Source of the DNA: SVQP01 sp045660125
GTDB lineage: Bacteria > Bacillota > Clostridia > Oscillospirales > CAG-272
Reading direction: 5' to 3'
NCBI GenBank assembly: GCA_045660125.1
Contig: JAZRDG010000085.1
Location: 1 to 11,204 of the forward strand
Length of the DNA stretch: 11,204 nucleotides
In this document: in pieces, positions 7,597 to 11,204 of the stretch
Numbering within the stretch: position 1 is the stretch's first letter
How the letters are laid out: each line of letters begins with the position of its first letter
Translations under genes and position numbers: made by a program
Notes under the pieces: generated by a model
Told to the model about the DNA's origin: nothing
Database searches by the model: none
The model's input: only the letters and a program-made list of their open reading frames with translations

Positions 7597-9198
7597 TTAG
7601 TCTTGCTTCTTCTTTGCTACGAATGCAACTGCAACGAGAGCTACAACTGCAAATGCGCCGCCGATCACGCCGCCGCAGCCCTTCTTTTCAGCGGGCTGGG
7701 TCTGCTCTTCGGTAACGGGAGCCTCGGTGGTAACGACTTCCTCGGTGGTCTCAACGACGGGCTCGGTGGTTACTTCCTCGGTGGTGGGGGCGGTAGCCTT
7801 TCTGTCTTCCTCGTACTCGGGGATATCCCAGGGATCTTCGTAGTAGAACTTGATCCATGCAATATCAATGGATTCGCCTGCAATACCTTCGGTTGCAACG
7901 AACGGAACAACACCCAGAGAAACGATCCAGTCCTGCCAATGCTGCTCGCCGCTCATCTCGATGTACAGATAGTGCCACTGACCGTCAGCCTTGATTTCCT
8001 CGTAAGCGGTAAACTCAAGATCGTACTCCTTGAGCGTGGTGGACTTATAGATGATACCGGCATTGTTTGCCTTGGTGGAAGAGGTGCGGTACTTGATCAC
8101 TACGTACTTGGTCTCGCTGCTTACGCTTACGGGGTACTTGTTACCGTAAATGTATGCCTCGTCACCGGTTGCGGTGATTCTCATGAAGGTTTCGTCACCC
8201 TCGGTGATCTTTTCAATGGTTGCGTTGTTGCCGGAGAAGGTGTTGATCGCATCGTCCTGAGACAGCACGACAAAGTCACGCAGGTCGTATTCCTTATCGA
8301 TCTCGCTGATCTCTACGCGTTCCTCGATCGGAACTTCCTTGTCTGCAGGCAGACCGTCAAAGGTAATGGTTGCAAAGTACTGCGCAGCCTTGTTGGACTG
8401 AGTGCCGCCGATACCGTGGCAGAAGGAAACCTGCTTACATCTGAGGTTGTCACCGTCGCCGCCGACGCTGAGCAGCCAGCACATCTTAGCCTGGTCACCG
8501 TTCTGAACGGTGGTATCCATATCCAGAGCCAGCTGGAGGTTGATTCTGAACTCAATGGTCAGTCTCTTGGTGGTCTCGTTGTACTCACCTGCAACGTCCT
8601 TGGTATCATCGGGAGAGTAGTTGCCCAGCCACTTGGTGGTCACGCCGGTGTTGCCATCGGGGTTGATACCAAAGCCGGTCTCGCTGAACTGTCTGTATTC
8701 AGCGTCTGCCTGACCGATACCGAACTGTACTGCGGTGCAAGCGTACAGGTAAGAAGCGCCGTTGACGCTGGGGTCACAGAAATAACCGTCAAAGCAGTCC
8801 ATATTGAATGCCATGTACAGGTACTGACCGTCCCAGCCCCAGTATGCATCAAAGAAACCGGGCTTAGCAGCATCCAAAAATGCGTAGAACTCGTCAACAG
8901 AGTTCTTGCCGCTGTTGGTGCGCATTGCGTAGAACAGGTAGTCCTCGTAGTTTTCAAATTTCTCGTACTCGCCAACGCTGATCTTGCCGTCCAGCGCAGG
9001 GGTTACGGGCAGATAAGGAACGGTCCACTTGGTAGAAGCAATACCTGCTTCACAGTCGTAAACCTCTTCAGCCTTAACAGCCTTGTGCTCATAGTAGTCT
9101 GCCTGATTGACGTATTCATACTCAGCAGCAGAAGCTACGATTGCCAGAGCGGACAGCAGCATTGCAGCCAGCACCAGCATAGAAAGGATTTTTTTCAT
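7597..9198 (-). CDS. Secreted CBM9-like carbohydrate-binding surface protein with C-terminal anchor
   Basis: Surface protein of 533 residues with no recognised catalytic domain. The start is ATG at 9198 (GAGG about 10 bases upstream; the longer frame to 9273 crosses the promoter). Residues 1-25 are a signal peptide with likely cleavage after VASA. Residues 63-281 look like a CBM9/DOMON-type beta-sandwich: TPALDGKISVGEYEK at the start and FDAYWGWDGQYLYMAFNMD at 116-134 match the family pattern of an LDG opening strand and a W-D-G-x-YLY strand. A second beta-sandwich spans about 304-454 (W408, W421 and W424 are candidate sugar-facing residues). A TTE/VTTE-rich stalk (about 468-504) leads to KKGCGG (505-510), a hydrophobic helix (511-528) and AKKKQD. 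The likely role is glycan binding at the cell surface next to the GH3 enzyme. It has its own consensus promoter, so high expression is plausible. The tail is discussed as a finding. Confidence 0.85.
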   Translation of the reverse strand: MKKILSMLVLAAMLLSALAIVASAAEYEYVNQADYYEHKAVKAEEVYDCEAGIASTKWTVPYLPVTPALDGKISVGEYEKFENYEDYLFYAMRTNSGKNSVDEFYAFLDAAKPGFFDAYWGWDGQYLYMAFNMDCFDGYFCDPSVNGASYLYACTAVQFGIGQADAEYRQFSETGFGINPDGNTGVTTKWLGNYSPDDTKDVAGEYNETTKRLTIEFRINLQLALDMDTTVQNGDQAKMCWLLSVGGDGDNLRCKQVSFCHGIGGTQSNKAAQYFATITFDGLPADKEVPIEERVEISEIDKEYDLRDFVVLSQDDAINTFSGNNATIEKITEGDETFMRITATGDEAYIYGNKYPVSVSSETKYVVIKYRTSSTKANNAGIIYKSTTLKEYDLEFTAYEEIKADGQWHYLYIEMSGEQHWQDWIVSLGVVPFVATEGIAGESIDIAWIKFYYEDPWDIPEYEEDRKATAPTTEEVTTEPVVETTEEVVTTEAPVTEEQTQPAEKKGCGGVIGGAFAVVALVAVAFVAKKKQD

Positions 9199-9244
9199 AG
9201 ATGTCTTACCTCGTTTCCAATATTCGGATGTCTCCGTCCTATCC

Positions 9245-9273
9245 ATTATACATAAGCACAGGATAATTGTCAA
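9245..9273 (-). promoter_or_regulatory. Consensus sigma-70/SigA promoter of the CBM9-like gene
   Basis: Read on the minus strand: TTGACA at 9273-9268, 17-base spacer, TATAAT at 9250-9245. Both boxes are perfect consensus. It predicts a start of transcription near 9238 and a 5' leader of about 40 bases, and indicates strong expression by default. Confidence 0.9.
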
Positions 9274-9356
9274 TAAACTAAAGCGATTTTCAGCATATTA
9301 AACAATTTTTACCCATAAAATTCTCCACTCTGCCAACTGCAAAAAAGCGCATTTTA

Positions 9357-9365
9357 TGATATAAT
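9357..9365 (+). promoter_or_regulatory. Extended -10 promoter of the oxidoreductase gene
   Basis: TGATATAAT, about 41 bases before the ATG at 9407, with a GAAAGGAA ribosome site at 9391-9398. No good -35 hexamer is seen 17 bases upstream. The nine bases are identical to the candidate AraC-gene promoter at 2810-2818. The 208-bp divergent gap (9199-9406) holds this and the promoter at 9245-9273; nothing else is evident. Confidence 0.6.
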
Positions 9366-9406
9366 CAAAATAGTAACAAAATTCAAAGCCGAAAGGAATT
9401 ACCGCC

Positions 9407-10705
9407 ATGAAAAAGATCAGAATCGGCGTGCTGGGCGCATACCGCGGCACCAGCATGATCAACTACTGCAAGAGAGCTGACCACGCAGAGGTGGTTGCCA
9501 TTTGCGACAAGAGCCAGGAGGCGCTGGACGCGCAGCGTCAGTACACCGAGGGGCTTGACATTACCTTCTACGACCATTTTGACAACTTTATCAATCACGA
9601 CATGGACGCGGTAGTGCTTGCAAACTACGCCAACGAGCACGCTCCCTTTGCCATTCGCTGCCTGCGCAAGGGCTTGCACGTATTTTCCGAGGTTCTGCCC
9701 GTGCAGACCATGAAGGAGGCTGTGGAGCTGATCGAGGCGGTGGAAGAGACCGGTCTTGTGTACGCTTACGGCGAAAACTACTGCTATATGCCTGCGGCTT
9801 ACGAGATGAAAAAGCTTTACGAGGCAGGCGAGATTGGCGAATTTGAGTACGGCGAGGGCGAGTACATTCACAACTGCGAATCGATCTGGCACTCCATTAC
9901 CTACGGTGAGCCCGATCACTGGCGCAACTGCGGCTACGCAACCTTCTACTGCACGCATTCGCTGGGTCCGATCATTCACGCAACCGGTCTGCGCCCCGTA
10001 TCGGTCATAGGCTTTGAGGGCGGCAAGAACGAGCGCCGCGCGCGCACGGGCTGCAAGAGCGGTCAGTTCGGCATTGAAATGGTCACGCTGGAGAACGGCG
10101 GCATTGTCAAGAGCATTCACGGTGACTTGTACAAAAACTCGATCTGGTACTGCATGTACGGCTCCAAGGGCAGAATGGAATGCGGACGTGAAGACGCACG
10201 CAACGGTCACATTGCAAGAATCTACGTCAACGTGGACGAAGAGGACGGCGCATACGACCGCGAGGTCTTTAAGGACTACTACCCCACGCACGGCATGGAG
10301 GACCGCGTTCACGGCTTTGGTCACGGAGGCTCGGATTTCTACTCCATGTACCACTTTATCAACCGCATTCTGGGCGACGAGAGCGCCGACATCATTGACG
10401 TATACGAGGCAATGGATATGTTCCTGCCCGGTCACTTTGCGTACCGCTCCATTCTGGCGGGCGGCGTGAGCGTGGAGGTGCCCAACCTGCGCGACAAGTC
10501 CATCCGCGACGCATGGAGAAATGACGTTGCCTGCACCGACCCCAAGGTAGCGGGTGATCAGCTTTGGCCCAACCTCTCCAGAGGCACGCCCGACATTCCG
10601 CAAAGCACCTATGATCGCATGAAGCAGCTTTGGGATGAGGAATGCCAAAAGACCGAGGGCACGTACCGTACCGCGGCACTGACCCAAGGAAGCGAGCAGA
10701 AGTAA
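9407..10705 (+). CDS. Gfo/Idh/MocA-family oxidoreductase with an atypical active-site motif
   Basis: Cytosolic NAD(P)-type protein of 432 residues with no signal peptide or membrane segment. IRIGVLGAYRGTSM (4-17) is the glycine-rich first turn of a Rossmann fold, and AICDKS (31-36) ends the second strand with the acidic residue that usually favours NAD. DAVVLANYANEHAPFAIRCL (67-86) and the following Lys-Gly are typical of the family. The family's E-K-P motif is replaced by SEVLPVQT (94-101), so the usual catalytic lysine is absent. ENYCYM (123-128), GEGEYIHNC (149-157) and FYCTHSLGPI (180-189) recall GH109-like NAD-dependent glycosidases and related proteins, which carry similar E-N-x-C-Y and T-H-x-L-G-P motifs. 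The function could be redox glycosidase, 3-keto-glycoside formation or sugar dehydrogenase; I cannot choose. It is monocistronic, ended by the hairpin at 10720-10753, and shares the locus with the glycosidase and transporter. Confidence 0.87.
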   Translation: MKKIRIGVLGAYRGTSMINYCKRADHAEVVAICDKSQEALDAQRQYTEGLDITFYDHFDNFINHDMDAVVLANYANEHAPFAIRCLRKGLHVFSEVLPVQTMKEAVELIEAVEETGLVYAYGENYCYMPAAYEMKKLYEAGEIGEFEYGEGEYIHNCESIWHSITYGEPDHWRNCGYATFYCTHSLGPIIHATGLRPVSVIGFEGGKNERRARTGCKSGQFGIEMVTLENGGIVKSIHGDLYKNSIWYCMYGSKGRMECGREDARNGHIARIYVNVDEEDGAYDREVFKDYYPTHGMEDRVHGFGHGGSDFYSMYHFINRILGDESADIIDVYEAMDMFLPGHFAYRSILAGGVSVEVPNLRDKSIRDAWRNDVACTDPKVAGDQLWPNLSRGTPDIPQSTYDRMKQLWDEECQKTEGTYRTAALTQGSEQK

Positions 10706-10719
10706 TATGAATCATTACA

Positions 10720-10753
10720 GCAGAAAACCCTTGCAAACGCAAGGGTTTTCTGC
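10720..10753 (+). terminator. Strong hairpin, terminator of the oxidoreductase gene
   Basis: GCAGAAAACCCTTGC (10720-10734) and its exact reverse complement (10739-10753) form a perfect 15-bp stem with loop AAAC. It lies 14 bases after the stop codon. The following tract is only ATTTCATT, so termination may be partial; the repeat hairpin with TTTTTT at 10823-10849 may complete it. Confidence 0.75.
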
Positions 10754-10766
10754 ATTTCATTGTATA

Positions 10767-10842
10767 CGGGCGACCGCAGGTCGCCCCTACGGTAAATTCA
10801 ACAAAACCATTTTAACCCGTAGGGGCGAACTGTGTTCGCCCG
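10767..10842. repeat. REPIN-like pair of inverted hairpin repeats
   Basis: The two 26-base arms, 10767-10792 and 10817-10842, are inverted copies matching at 23 of 26 positions around a 24-base AT-rich spacer. Each arm is an 8-bp hairpin (GGGCGACC/GGTCGCCC with loop GCA; GGGCGAAC/GTTCGCCC with loop TGT) joined to CTACGG (CCGTAG in the second copy). The differences are one loop base and one compensatory stem pair (C-G versus A-T). I know similar GTAGGGGCGA...TCGCCC intergenic repeats from clostridial genomes, but copy number here cannot be checked. Confidence 0.8.
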
Positions 10843-10849
10843 CTTTTTT
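10823..10849 (+). terminator. Repeat hairpin followed by a T-run
   Basis: The second repeat hairpin (stem GGGCGAAC/GTTCGCCC at 10823-10841) is followed after GC by TTTTTT at 10844-10849, the layout of an intrinsic terminator on the plus strand. It may act as a backup for the oxidoreductase transcript. Confidence 0.5.
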
Positions 10850-10863
10850 CACACAAAAACAAT

Positions 10864-10892
10864 AAGAGGTCAAGTCACAGACTTAACCTCTT
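10864..10892 (-). terminator. rpsU terminator
   Basis: AAGAGGTCAAGTC (10864-10876) pairs with GACTTAACCTCTT (10880-10892) around an ACA loop: 13 pairs, one of them a G-U wobble when read from the minus strand. It begins 11 bases after the rpsU stop and is followed on the minus strand by ATTGTTTTTG. On the plus strand the T-run is weaker. Confidence 0.75.
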
Positions 10893-10903
10893 TCTTGTTG
10901 TAA

Positions 10904-11080
10904 TTACTTATACTTTCTCTTGCGCGCTGCTTCAGACTTCTTCTTGCGCTTTACGCTGGGCTTCTCGTAGCATTCTCTCTTACGGAGCTCGGCAAGAACG
11001 TTGGAGCGAGCCATCTGACGCTTAAAACGTCTCAGGGCGCTGTCCAGAGTTTCGCCTTCTTTAATTCTTACTTCTGCCAT
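10904..11080 (-). CDS. rpsU: Small ribosomal subunit protein bS21
   Basis: Encodes a 58-residue basic protein of the 30S subunit, which sits near the anti-Shine-Dalgarno end of 16S rRNA and helps start translation. The sequence is immediately recognisable: MAEVRIKEGETLDSALRRFK at the start, the central RSNVLAELRKRECYEKPSVK block, and a Lys/Arg-rich tail ending KRKYK. Length and all conserved blocks match Firmicutes bS21. The start at 11080 follows a very strong GAGGGGAGGG ribosome site (11099-11090). In many Firmicutes rpsU is followed by yqeY; here it is a single-gene unit closed by its own terminator and facing the repeat element. It has a perfect consensus promoter. As a housekeeping gene it is unrelated to the sugar locus. 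Confidence 0.98.
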   Translation of the reverse strand: MAEVRIKEGETLDSALRRFKRQMARSNVLAELRKRECYEKPSVKRKKKSEAARKRKYK

Positions 11081-11146
11081 TATCTATTTCCCTCCCCTCG
11101 CGTCGGCCAAGAGTGAATAAACATAACTTCCGTTATATCCTTTGGT

Positions 11147-11175
11147 ATTATACACCAAACATTTCAGAATGTCAA
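11147..11175 (-). promoter_or_regulatory. Perfect consensus promoter of rpsU
   Basis: Read on the minus strand: TTGACA at 11175-11170, 17-base spacer, TATAAT at 11152-11147. A run of seven A residues (11197-11191, minus strand) lies 16-22 bases upstream of the -35, about where an UP element would sit. The leader of about 60 bases includes a small hairpin (11123-11136). Confidence 0.92.
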
Positions 11176-11204
11176 GTGTTTACGCAAAAGTTTTTTTGCG
11201 AATT

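Noticed and set aside
7603..9255. 550-codon open frame on the plus strand, antisense to the CBM9-like gene
   Set aside because: The minus-strand gene has a signal peptide, beta-sandwich domains, a consensus promoter and an RBS. The plus frame has a Leu/Val/Cys/Gly-rich translation with none of these.
9199..9273. 25-codon N-terminal extension of the CBM9-like protein
   Set aside because: It would run through the consensus -35/-10 promoter and put residues before a canonical MKK signal peptide.
9286..9292. ATTTTCA near the CBM9-like promoter as a further AraC half-site
   Set aside because: Only seven AT-rich bases match the operator candidate and no partner lies 21 bp away; chance level.
9383..10687. 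434-codon minus-strand open frame opposite the oxidoreductase
   Set aside because: The plus strand encodes a recognisable Rossmann-fold protein with an RBS and promoter; the minus frame has a shadow-type composition.

Overview
The window looks like chromosomal DNA from a low-to-mid GC Gram-positive of the class Clostridia, probably a gut Oscillospirales/Ruminococcaceae-type bacterium. The reasons are: strong AGGAGG-type ribosome binding sites; near-consensus TTGACA-17-TATAAT promoters; lipoprotein and TTE-rich surface proteins; a GPH symporter and an AraC regulator of types common in clostridia; and a 58-residue bS21 protein of Firmicutes type. The taxon is inferred from gene style only; no 16S or other marker is present.

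Layout. (a) 48-2650, minus strand: a two-gene operon, GPH-family sugar:cation symporter then an MglB-like sugar-binding lipoprotein 17 bases later. (b) 2866-4065, plus strand: a divergent AraC-family regulator. The 215-bp gap between (a) and (b) holds a perfect 12-bp direct repeat with 21-bp spacing, placed just upstream of the symporter -10, the geometry expected of an AraC-type operator. (c) 4146-7535, plus strand: a large lipoprotein GH3 glycosidase with an N-terminal beta-sandwich, a catalytic core with both catalytic residues, an Fn3-like domain and two discoidin/F5_8-type domains. (d) 7597-9198, minus strand: a secreted CBM9-like protein with a TTE-rich stalk and an unusual C-terminal Gly-Cys-Gly/transmembrane/basic tail. 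It converges on (c) at a bidirectional terminator. (e) 9407-10705, plus strand: a Gfo/Idh/MocA-fold oxidoreductase lacking the usual EKP lysine. (f) 10706-10903: a terminator, a pair of inverted hairpin repeats with a compensatory base-pair change, and the rpsU terminator. (g) 10904-11080, minus strand: rpsU, with a perfect consensus promoter.

Taken together, (a)-(e) read as a small carbohydrate-use locus. A surface-tethered glycosidase and a surface glycan-binding protein act outside the cell. A symporter imports the product, a lipoprotein binding protein may capture or sense sugar, an AraC protein controls expression, and a cytoplasmic NAD-type enzyme may process the imported glycoside. The substrate cannot be read from sequence. 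rpsU is housekeeping and marks the edge of the locus. No gap between genes exceeds 300 bp.
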